Shown in pieces: positions 1 through 5,579 of a stretch of DNA of 9,729 nt. The translations under genes were made by a program, and so were the position numbers. Origin of the DNA: Spirochaetaceae bacterium (GTDB lineage Bacteria > Spirochaetota > Spirochaetia > Treponematales > Breznakiellaceae). The notes beneath the pieces are model-generated. The model was not told the DNA's origin. It was given only the letters and a program-made list of their open reading frames with translations, and made no database searches. Every line of letters begins with the position of its first letter. Position 1 is the stretch's first letter. Location: NCBI GenBank assembly GCA_031258615.1, contig JAIRMP010000108.1, positions 1 through 9,729 of the forward strand, in the 5' to 3' direction.

Positions 1-37
1 CGCTGAGCGTGAAAGAGGGCTGGTTACGCGCTTCGGT

Positions 38-80
38 CTGGAGTTTGCGGAGACAAGTGCGTAGCGGTTGTCCAGCCACC
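38..80. repeat. Dispersed AGTTTGCG hairpin repeat, copy A
   Basis: This stretch reads CTGGAGTTTGCGG, then GACAA...GCGGTTGTCC, then AGCCACC. It closely matches the repeat near 9230-9270, where the same AGTTTGCGG and GCGGTTGTCC blocks recur, and it shares its core with copies near 618-659 and 9572-9609. GACAA (52-56) pairs with TTGTC (68-72). I read it as a member of a short, non-coding, palindromic repeat family. Function is unknown. Confidence 0.6.
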
Positions 81-81
81 T

Positions 82-120
82 TCGTCATTGCGAGTACCCA
101 TAGGGTACGAAGCAATCCAG
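82..120. repeat. Palindromic CATTGCGAG...GAAGCAATCC repeat
   Basis: ATTGC (87-91) pairs with GCAAT (112-116), and GTACCC (94-99) pairs with GGGTAC (103-108) around an ATA loop. The outer text CGTCATTGCGAG ... GAAGCAATCCAG matches a short palindromic intergenic repeat I recognise from many unrelated bacterial genomes. Non-coding; it would fold as a hairpin on either strand. Confidence 0.7.
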
Positions 121-121
121 T

Positions 122-134
122 CCCCCCCCCCCCC
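122..134. repeat. 13-bp homopolymeric C tract
   Basis: Thirteen consecutive C residues lie between the CATTGCGAG repeat and the broken leftward gene at 164-220. On the minus strand this is a G13 run directly downstream of that gene's stop. Such runs are prone to slippage and are also prone to sequencing error. Nothing intact is seen in frame with it. Confidence 0.8.
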
Positions 135-163
135 GGCGGAGGCCGGGAAAAAAGTCCTGCGCC

Positions 164-220
164 CTACGCCAAATCGACTAAATCCTGTTCCCTCGCGGGA
201 ACCCAATCGCTATGAGCCAT
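164..220 (-). pseudogene. Truncated gene start (18 codons), MAHSDWVPAREQ family
   Basis: Read leftward from the ATG at 220-218, the sequence encodes MAHSDWVPAREQDLVDLA and then stops at TAG (166-164). An optimal AAGGAGG sits five bases upstream of the ATG, so this was built as a real gene start. The N-terminus resembles that of hypothetical proteins I associate with termite-gut and other treponemes that begin MAH-D-(W/Y)-(V/I)-P; that link is from memory. Downstream of the stop lie repeat-like sequence and a G13 run instead of the rest of the gene, so only the 5' end survives. A longer leftward reading frame (421 to 164) runs through the 21-bp repeats into this one, but its start has no comparable ribosome binding site. 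Alternatively this could be a very short leader peptide. Confidence 0.5.
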
Positions 221-225
221 AAAAG

Positions 226-232
226 CCTCCTT
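226..232 (-). promoter_or_regulatory. Shine-Dalgarno AAGGAGG of the truncated gene
   Basis: The minus strand reads AAGGAGG-CTTTT-ATG. This near-ideal spacing decides the start at 220 over the longer repeat-encoded ORF that begins at 421. Confidence 0.65.
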
Positions 233-294
233 GTTTCTGTTCAAGTCCGTCCCTGCCGGACTATACTGTATAACTTTACGACTATAACCTACCA

Positions 295-587
295 TTTCCA
301 GACCATAGTCCGGCGGTTTCAGACCATAGTCCGGCGGTTTCAGACTATAGTCCGGCGGTTTCAGACCATAGTCCGGCGGTTTCAGACCATAGTCTAACAC
401 TTTCAGACTATAGCCTAACACTTTCAGACTATAGTCTAACGCTTCAGACTATAGTCTAACACTTTCAGACCATAGTCTAACACTTTCAGACTATAGTCTA
501 ACACTTCAGACCATAGTCTAACGCTTTCAGACCATAGTCTAACACTTTCAGACCATAGTCTAACGCTTTCAGACTATAGTCCAGCGG
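295..587. repeat. Tandem array of 14 units, 21-bp period, palindromic core
   Basis: Fourteen back-to-back units begin with TTTC(C)AGA and carry the core GAC(C/T)ATAGTC. Five cores are the perfect palindrome GACTATAGTC, eight are GACCATAGTC and one is GACTATAGCC. Units 1-4 end CCGGCGG, units 5-13 end TAACAC or TAACGC, and the last ends CCAGCGG. The first unit is 22 bp, the units at 443-462 and 505-524 are 20 bp, and the other eleven are 21 bp. A degenerate unit precedes the array at 275-294. There are no unique spacers, so it is not CRISPR. Because 21 bp is seven codons, both strands show short heptad reading frames (for example PPDYGLK on the minus strand), but the 20-bp units break them. The period is two turns of B-DNA, which puts the palindromes on one face of the helix. 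Confidence 0.9.
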
Positions 588-588
588 C

Positions 589-660
589 GCACTTCATAGC
601 CGGTAAAAAAGCCCTGAAGTTTGCGCCGCCCGCCTAGCGGCTGGCTTACCGCGCAAACTC
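589..660. repeat. Dispersed AGTTTGCG hairpin repeat, copy C
   Basis: AGTTTGCGC (618-626) and GCGCAAACT (651-659) form a perfect 9-bp inverted repeat, with CCGC-CTA-GCGG (630-640) as an inner hairpin. The left flank, GCAC-TCATAGCCGG-AAAA, is shared with 9206-9241, so the repeat is about 40 bp wider than the hairpin. It directly follows the 21-bp array. Confidence 0.7.
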
Positions 661-779
661 CACCCTCCTTGTAAAGCCGCTCGGAAGGACGACTCGTAAC
701 CCGTTATCTTTCACGCGCAGCGAATAACAAAGACGACTCCTAAGCTATTGGCGTACGTTCGGTGCAGGCTGGCCTGCCC
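661..779. other. Intergenic leader region, no gene seen
   Basis: No supported coding sequence, tRNA or strong hairpin is seen here. The octamer GACGACTC occurs twice (near 688 and 732). This is the upstream region of the rplU cluster and presumably holds its control sequences. Confidence 0.4.
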
Positions 780-809
780 TTGACAGGGTGAGGGGCGGTG
801 GGGTAGGGT
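780..809 (+). promoter_or_regulatory. Candidate promoter of the rplU cluster
   Basis: TTGACA (780-785) is followed after 18 bp by TAGGGT (804-809). The -35 box is perfect, but the -10 box matches the consensus at only three of six positions. The -35 box is also embedded in a small CCCT-TGAC-AGGG hairpin. It would start transcription only about 15 bases before the rplU ATG. Confidence 0.3.
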
Positions 810-828
810 AGAAGTCAAGGAAACTGAT

Positions 829-1140
829 ATGTACGCAATAATAGAGTTTAAAGGCAAACAGTACAAGGCGGAAAAGGGCGCCGTGTTGAAGGTTGACCGC
901 ATTGAGGGTGAGCCGGGCGCTCAAATTTGTATTGATTCGGTGCTGCTCGTTTCGGACGAGACAGTATCCGTGGGAGCGCCGTACGTTGCCGGCGCGAAGG
1001 TTCAGGCTGTGCTGGAATCGCACGGGAAGGATCGCAAGATCATCGTGTTCAAGTACAAGCCAAAGAAGGATTACCGGCGCAAGAGGGGCCACCGGCAGCA
1101 ATTTTCTCTGATAAAAATCGAGGATATTGCCGTTTCGTAA
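829..1140 (+). CDS. rplU: 50S ribosomal protein L21 (bL21)
   Basis: This gene encodes bL21, a primary 23S rRNA-binding protein of the large ribosomal subunit. The 103-residue product has the normal family length. It starts MYAIIEFKGKQYKAEKG and ends with the basic L21 signature FKYKPKKDYRRKRGHRQ followed by FS, which contacts rRNA. AAGGA at 817-821 lies seven bases before the ATG and fixes the start. It is the first gene of a rightward cluster, and prp begins four bases after its stop. The order L21-Prp-L27 is the classic arrangement in many bacteria and supports all three calls. Nothing unusual is seen in the protein. Confidence 0.97.
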   Translation: MYAIIEFKGKQYKAEKGAVLKVDRIEGEPGAQICIDSVLLVSDETVSVGAPYVAGAKVQAVLESHGKDRKIIVFKYKPKKDYRRKRGHRQQFSLIKIEDIAVS

Positions 1141-1144
1141 AGTT

Positions 1145-1474
1145 ATGGTAAGGCTGGAAGCGGCGCTGGACGGCGAGGGCGTCCTTGTCGGGTACAGCGC
1201 CGAGGGGCACTCAGGCGCGGGGCGCAAAGGCGCTGACATAGTCTGCGCGGCGGTTTCGGCGCTTTCCCGCGCGTTGGTCGGCGCCCTGCGAGGCAGAGAA
1301 GGGGTGCGCGTCCGCGTGGACGCGCCGGAACGGGGAAAGCTCAGCGTGGAACTGAATTATGACGGCGGGGCGAGAGATTTTTTGGAAGGGGCGGGAGCGG
1401 TTCTGCTTGAAGGGCTCGGTTCCGTTGCCGGAGAGTACCCCGAATTTTGTAATTTAACTATAACGAGAAGATAG
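1145..1474 (+). CDS. prp: Ribosomal-processing cysteine protease Prp (DUF464/YsxB family)
   Basis: The 109-residue product is a Prp-family protein. It carries the motif GHSGAGRKGADIVCAAVSAL, and the predicted catalytic pair falls at His22 and Cys34, the spacing known for the Staphylococcus aureus enzyme. In Firmicutes, Prp removes an N-terminal extension from L27 before it enters the ribosome. The gene lies between rplU and rpmA as in those bacteria. I chose the ATG at 1145, four bases after the rplU stop. A TTG at 1127 is also in frame but would overlap rplU and add six residues to a normal family start. No clear ribosome binding site is seen, so translation is probably coupled to rplU. The oddity is that the adjacent L27 has no extension to cut, so the substrate here is uncertain. 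Confidence 0.88.
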   Translation: MVRLEAALDGEGVLVGYSAEGHSGAGRKGADIVCAAVSALSRALVGALRGREGVRVRVDAPERGKLSVELNYDGGARDFLEGAGAVLLEGLGSVAGEYPEFCNLTITRR

Positions 1475-1485
1475 GAGAGGAACTT

Positions 1486-1737
1486 ATGGCACGTAAACGC
1501 GGCGGAAGCGGCGCGAAAAATGGCCGCGATTCGAATCCGCAGTATTTGGGAGTTAAGGCATTTGGCGGCACAAGCGTCAAGGCGGGAACGATAATAGTGA
1601 GACAGCGCGGAACAAAGATACATCCGGGCGCAAATGTAGGGCGGGGCGGCGATGACACGCTGTTTGCGCTGAAGGACGGCATTGTCGCCTTTCGTGAACA
1701 CCGCGGACGCAAACTTGCCGCGGTAGACCCATCATAA
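1486..1737 (+). CDS. rpmA: 50S ribosomal protein L27 (bL27)
   Basis: This gene encodes bL27, whose N-terminus reaches the peptidyl transferase centre and helps position tRNA. The product is 83 residues, begins MARKRGGSGAKNGRDSNP and contains the L27 signature GTIIVRQRGTKIHPG (residues 34-48). AGGAGAGG (1473-1480) lies five bases before the ATG and fixes the start. The in-frame codons just upstream do not encode the LQFFA-type cleavable extension found in Firmicutes. The protein therefore starts directly at the mature-like end even though prp is next door. The sequence is close to treponemal L27 as I remember it, which is one reason for the taxonomic guess. Confidence 0.97.
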   Translation: MARKRGGSGAKNGRDSNPQYLGVKAFGGTSVKAGTIIVRQRGTKIHPGANVGRGGDDTLFALKDGIVAFREHRGRKLAAVDPS

Positions 1738-1770
1738 AAATCAGACAAACAAGAGCGGCTTCCTCCATTT

Positions 1771-2754
1771 ATGGACAGGTTTGCTGACGAAGCGTTAATC
1801 GAAGTATCCTCAGGTAACGGCGGGAACGGTTGCGTTGCCTTCCGGCGTGAAAAATTTGTGCCCAGGGGTGGGCCTGCCGGCGGGGACGGCGGACGCGGCG
1901 GGGACGTAGTGTTTGTCGTGCGCCGCAACCTGCGGACGCTGACTCATATGCGATACCAGCAGGCGTTCAGGGCGGAAAACGGCCGTGACGGGGAGGGGCG
2001 TGAACGTTACGGCAAGGACGGCGGGGATGTGATCGTGCCTGTGCCGCCCGGCGCCGTGCTAAAGGACCAGGAAACCGGTGAAATTTTGCGCGATTTTGGC
2101 AAAGACGAGGCTGATTTTACCTTCCTGCGGGGCGGGAACGGCGGCTGGGGCAACGTACACTTTAAGTCGTCCGTGAAGCAGGCGCCGCAGTGGGCGCTGC
2201 CCGGCAAGAGCGGCGAAAGCCGTAAATTACGTGTCGAACTTCAGATCATGGCGGACATAGGCTTTGTCGGTTTTCCGAACGCCGGTAAATCCTCGCTGCT
2301 GGCCCGTTTTACCAACGCCCGCCCAAAAATAGCCCCCTACCCGTTTACAACAAAGATACCGAACCTGGGCGTGCTCCGGGCGGAAGGCCGGGACATAATC
2401 CTTGCCGATATTCCCGGCCTGATAGAGGGGGCTTCTAGAGGCGCAGGGCTGGGACTTCGTTTCCTTAAGCACATCTCGCGCACGCCGGCGCTTGCCTTCC
2501 TGATCGACCTGTCTGACGGCGGTTACCTTGAGGCGTTTGACGTGCTTCTTGCGGAACTAGCGGCATTCTCGCCGGAACTCATCAAAAAGAAGCGCGTTGT
2601 TGTCGGCACAAAACTTGACGCGGAGGAGAGCGCCGGGCGGCTTGATGAGCTGCGGAAGAGGCTGCCGGACGAACAGGTACACGGCATATCGGTATTCTCA
2701 GGCGAGGGACTGGACGGTCTTGCCGGATTTTTTACAAGGATGACGGACACTTAG
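1771..2754 (+). CDS. obg: Obg/CgtA GTPase, ribosome assembly
   Basis: Obg is an essential GTPase that binds the 50S subunit and acts in late assembly and stress signalling. The 327-residue product has the glycine-rich Obg fold (about 1-158; SSGNGGNG, PRGGPAGGDGGRGG) followed by the G domain: G1 GFPNAGKSS (167-175), G2 Thr193-194 in PFTTKIPNLG, G3 DIPGLIEGA (213-221), G4 TKLD (280-283) and G5 SVFSGEG (307-313). G4 is normally NKxD; here Asn is replaced by Thr, as in Rho-type GTPases. The protein stops right after the G domain and so lacks the C-terminal OCT domain of longer Obg proteins. The ATG at 1771 lies 33 bases after rpmA; no strong ribosome binding site is seen. The fused nadD-yqeK gene begins at the base after the stop codon. 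Confidence 0.96.
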   Translation: MDRFADEALIEVSSGNGGNGCVAFRREKFVPRGGPAGGDGGRGGDVVFVVRRNLRTLTHMRYQQAFRAENGRDGEGRERYGKDGGDVIVPVPPGAVLKDQETGEILRDFGKDEADFTFLRGGNGGWGNVHFKSSVKQAPQWALPGKSGESRKLRVELQIMADIGFVGFPNAGKSSLLARFTNARPKIAPYPFTTKIPNLGVLRAEGRDIILADIPGLIEGASRGAGLGLRFLKHISRTPALAFLIDLSDGGYLEAFDVLLAELAAFSPELIKKKRVVVGTKLDAEESAGRLDELRKRLPDEQVHGISVFSGEGLDGLAGFFTRMTDT

Positions 2755-3975
2755 TTGAAGTACGCAATCATGGGCGGCAGTTTTGATCCGGTACACAACG
2801 GGCATTTGGGTATGGCGCTTGCCGTGATGCCGCTGGGCTACGACAGAATCATCCTTGTACCGACCTACCAGTCGCCGTTCAAACCGGCCCGGCAGGGCGA
2901 GACGGCGAAAATCCGGCTTTTAATGCTGCTTTCCGCGATTTCCGGGGACCGCCGCTTTACCGTTGACGCCTGCGAGGTACAGCGTGAGGGGGTTTCCTAC
3001 ACGATAGACACGCTCCGTGATATACAGGACCGCTACCAATTCGATCACAAGCCGGCGCTGATATTCGGCGACGACCTTGCCGCGACCTTTCCCAGGTGGA
3101 AGGACGCGGATCTCATCATGCGGGAGGTTGACATCATAATAGCAAGCCGCCTCTCGGAGGCTCAGGTTCGCTACCCGTACCCATGCACCTTCCTTGGTAA
3201 CGTGAGGATGGATCTGTCGTCCGGTTCCGTGCGGGAGACGATACAGGGCGGCGGGGACTGGAAACCCCTTGTGCCGGACGGCGTGCGGCGGATCATAGAG
3301 GAGTACGGCCTTTACGGGGCGGGCATGGTTAAGTTTGACGGTACGGACGAGTGTGACATAGTCCGCCGCGGCGGGCAGGACGGCATTTCGGCGTTGATAC
3401 GGGGCACAGAGAACGCGGCGCTCAGGATGATGAATCCGTACCGGTTCATACACTCAAGAAATGTGGCGCTGCACTCCGCCGATCTTGCCGGGCGTTTTGG
3501 TTTGGATGCGGGCAGCGCTTACCTTGCCGGCATCACGCATGATATTTGCAAGGAATTTGACGATGACAGCATGACGGAGTACGCGCTGAAGGACGGCGGG
3601 ACGCTAAGCGCCCTGGAACGCGATAAACCCTCGCTGCTGCACGGCAGGGCGGCGGCAAGGCTGATACAGGAAAGATTCGGCATAAAAGACGAGGCCGTGA
3701 TAGAGGCTGTGCGCCTGCACACGACAGGCGGGCCCGATATGGGGCCGCTTGCGAAAGTTGTGTACATTGCCGATAAAATAGAAACGGCGCGAACAACGGT
3801 AGACCCGCGCCTACGGCGTATCGCTTTTGGAAGGGAAGGGGAGTCCCTTTCGCTTGACGCGCTGTTTCGCATAGTGTTTGACGCAACGGTCGAATGGCTG
3901 TTTGAAAACGGCCTTTGGGTATCGGAGGAAACTTTAAAGCTGCGTTCCAGCATTGTCCATGAAAAAACAGATTGA
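2755..3975 (+). CDS. nadD: Fused nicotinate-nucleotide adenylyltransferase and YqeK HD hydrolase
   Basis: A single 406-codon frame joins two enzymes. Residues 1-190 are NadD, which makes nicotinate adenine dinucleotide from NaMN and ATP. The evidence is GSFDPVHNGH (8-17, holding the HxGH motif) and SSGSVR (155-160, the SxxxxR nucleotide-binding motif), with a typical end at EEYGLYG. Residues about 210-400 are a YqeK-type HD domain: His233, HD at 262-263 in THDICKE, LLHG (His296), LHTTGGP (His322) and ADKIE (Asp340). YqeK is known as a symmetrical Ap4A hydrolase. The start is a TTG immediately after the obg stop. An ATG at 2770 would delete the first beta strand (MKYAI), so TTG is preferred. 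In Bacillus nadD and yqeK are adjacent separate genes; here they form one polypeptide. The last 17 bases overlap the next gene. Confidence 0.93.
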   Translation: MKYAIMGGSFDPVHNGHLGMALAVMPLGYDRIILVPTYQSPFKPARQGETAKIRLLMLLSAISGDRRFTVDACEVQREGVSYTIDTLRDIQDRYQFDHKPALIFGDDLAATFPRWKDADLIMREVDIIIASRLSEAQVRYPYPCTFLGNVRMDLSSGSVRETIQGGGDWKPLVPDGVRRIIEEYGLYGAGMVKFDGTDECDIVRRGGQDGISALIRGTENAALRMMNPYRFIHSRNVALHSADLAGRFGLDAGSAYLAGITHDICKEFDDDSMTEYALKDGGTLSALERDKPSLLHGRAAARLIQERFGIKDEAVIEAVRLHTTGGPDMGPLAKVVYIADKIETARTTVDPRLRRIAFGREGESLSLDALFRIVFDATVEWLFENGLWVSEETLKLRSSIVHEKTD

Positions 3976-5167
3976 TTTTAGCCTATTCCTTCTTGCCGGA
4001 ATCGTTTTTATCGTTGCCGGGGCGGTAGTTTCAGTAGCGCTGATGTTGAACCGTGATTTTGAGGAGGCCGGCATAAACGACGGCAGGGCCATTACCACGC
4101 TCTTTGTCATTGAGCATGAGGGCAAACCGCTTGGCGCGTACCTGCTGCTATACAACCAGGTTACAAAGAACGCGGCAGGTTTCGAGATACCGGGAGAACT
4201 TGGCCTCCTCCTGCATCAGATCAACCGTGTAGACCGTATAGACACCGTCTACCAGAGCGGCAAGATCGCCACCTATATCAGGGAGGTTGAAAAACTGTTC
4301 GACATAAAGGTGAACTATAACTTTGTGTTTGTAATGAAGAACCTCAGCCGCGCCGTCGATCTTTTGGAGGGGGTAACGGTATTTATTCCGGGAGATATAA
4401 AACTGTCCGACAGCGAGGCCGTCCTGTTTTCATCCGGCCTTACAAAACTTGACGGTGATAAAGCGGTTGAATACCTCAGCTATCCGGCTTCCGATTACGA
4501 CATAGAAACCGGGCAGCAGCGGAGTCAGCGTTTTTTTGTAGCCCTGCTAAAACGGTTTGGAGAAAAAAAAGACTACCTGAGCAGTTCAGATGTCAGCCGG
4601 CTCTTTCAGAGTCTTATCGAAACAAACATGGGCGGGCGGATTTTGGCGCAATTTTTTAACGAACTGAGTTATATCAACATTGACCGTTTCACGATCGCGT
4701 CTGTAGGCGGAATTATGCGTGAAGTTTCCGGCAAAAAACTGCTGGTTCCGCTCTACGATGGCAGCTTGATAAAAGAAATTGTCCGCCAAACCCTAAGCGA
4801 TCTTGCCCAGCGGAACGGCAGTACGGGCGGTAACAGGGTTTTCACGGTAGAGGTGCTGAACGGATCCGGCGTAACCGGACTCGCAGGGCGCACGGCGGAA
4901 TTGATTCGCGGTTTTGGTTATGATGTAATAAACGTAGGCAACGCGGACAGCGCCGATTATGCATTTACGGAAATAATCGATCGCTCAAATTTCAGCGGCG
5001 AAGCCAAAAAATTTGCGGAGATAATAAAGTGCAAACGGGTGATAACGGTAGAGGAGGAAAAACCGTTCCAGGATGGAATGGTTATGCCGCTGGAAGATTA
5101 CAACTACAAGGCCGATTTTACGCTGATTCTCGGCAGGGACTTTGATGGACGATACACACAGGGTTGA
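3959..5167 (+). CDS. Divergent LytR-CpsA-Psr (LCP) protein with LytR_C domain
   Basis: The 402-residue product has one N-terminal membrane segment (about 8-31), an LCP-like extracytoplasmic domain (about 44-270) and a LytR_C domain (about 294-392; VEVLNGSGVTGLAGRTAELI, then FGYDVINVGNA). LCP recognition rests on RIDTVYQSGK..., the helix-strand pattern LFDIKVNYNFVFVMKNLSRAVDLLEGVTVFIP, and LDGDKAVEYL...QQRSQRFF. LCP enzymes usually transfer lipid-linked polymers to peptidoglycan. Here the usual IPRD-T motif reads IPGELG and the usual YxRxR reads YLSYPA, so catalytic residues appear lost. The ATG at 3959 lies inside the end of nadD-yqeK (17-base overlap). A TTG at 3953 is also in frame. Its own end overlaps rsfS by 23 bases, implying coupled translation. 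An LCP gene between yqeK and rsfS is a familiar arrangement, but its role in a treponeme is unclear. Confidence 0.82.
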   Translation: MKKQIDFSLFLLAGIVFIVAGAVVSVALMLNRDFEEAGINDGRAITTLFVIEHEGKPLGAYLLLYNQVTKNAAGFEIPGELGLLLHQINRVDRIDTVYQSGKIATYIREVEKLFDIKVNYNFVFVMKNLSRAVDLLEGVTVFIPGDIKLSDSEAVLFSSGLTKLDGDKAVEYLSYPASDYDIETGQQRSQRFFVALLKRFGEKKDYLSSSDVSRLFQSLIETNMGGRILAQFFNELSYINIDRFTIASVGGIMREVSGKKLLVPLYDGSLIKEIVRQTLSDLAQRNGSTGGNRVFTVEVLNGSGVTGLAGRTAELIRGFGYDVINVGNADSADYAFTEIIDRSNFSGEAKKFAEIIKCKRVITVEEEKPFQDGMVMPLEDYNYKADFTLILGRDFDGRYTQG

Positions 5168-5552
5168 CGGGGAGACTGCCGCCGGCAATGGTATGGCGGT
5201 CAATGCGGAGGCGGAGCAGTCTCTGGCGCTGGAACTGGGCAGGCTGCTAAAAGAACACTCAGGCGGCGATGTGGTGGTGATGGATCTGCGCCCCCTTTCA
5301 ATGTGGACGGATTTTTTCGTGATCGCCACCGCGTCAAGCGGCGTTCACCTTTCCGGCCTCCAGCGCCGGATAAAAGAATTCGCCGATAAAAACAAGCTGT
5401 CTATACCGCACGGTCAGAAAAAGATCGCGCCCGGTGACGGCTGGGATGTATGCGATTTGGGCTTTGTCGTGGCGCACATAATGACGGAAGCATCACGTTC
5501 ATTCTATGAACTGGAGAATCTTTGGAGCGGCGGCATACGACTTGCGCTGTAA
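5145..5552 (+). CDS. rsfS: Ribosomal silencing factor RsfS (Iojap family)
   Basis: RsfS binds ribosomal protein L14 on the 50S subunit and blocks joining with 30S when nutrients are short. The motifs VVVMDLRPLSMWTDFFVIAT and WDVCDLGFVVAHIMTEASR, followed by YELENLW, are diagnostic. From the ATG at 5145 the product has 135 residues, about 15-20 longer than typical members at the N-terminus. A second in-frame ATG at 5193 would give 119 residues, nearer the usual length. Neither has a strong ribosome binding site. I keep 5145 because it overlaps the LCP gene like the other joins in this cluster, but 5193 is a fair alternative. The nadD-yqeK-rsfS neighbourhood matches Bacillus. Confidence 0.93.
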   Translation: MDDTHRVDGETAAGNGMAVNAEAEQSLALELGRLLKEHSGGDVVVMDLRPLSMWTDFFVIATASSGVHLSGLQRRIKEFADKNKLSIPHGQKKIAPGDGWDVCDLGFVVAHIMTEASRSFYELENLWSGGIRLAL

Positions 5553-5579
5553 AATGCCGTATTTAGGAGGGATAACAAT

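Noticed and set aside
212..397. Rightward ORF with VRRFQTI heptads
   Set aside because: It is the opposite-strand reading of the same repeat, with no ribosome binding site and no family resemblance.
164..421. 85-codon leftward ORF with PPDYGLK heptads as a repeat protein
   Set aside because: Its heptads follow from a 21-bp DNA repeat, the 20-bp units break the frame further upstream, and its start lacks a ribosome binding site while the ATG at 220 has a perfect one.
295..587. CRISPR array
   Set aside because: Units are contiguous with no unique spacers, and the period (21 bp) is too short.
745..1239. 164-codon leftward ORF
   Set aside because: It is antisense to rplU and prp, which have strong family matches; it shows no ribosome binding site or protein-like character.
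1458..1928. 156-codon leftward ORF
   Set aside because: It is antisense to rpmA and the start of obg; Pro/Ser-rich shadow of GC-rich codons.
2920..3453. 177-codon leftward ORF
   Set aside because: It is antisense to the well supported nadD-yqeK gene.
5145..5552. RsfS as part of a toxin-antitoxin or defence pair with the sirtuin
   Set aside because: Both have ordinary housekeeping motifs and lie in a conserved ribosome/NAD cluster; no effector or membrane domain is fused to the sirtuin.
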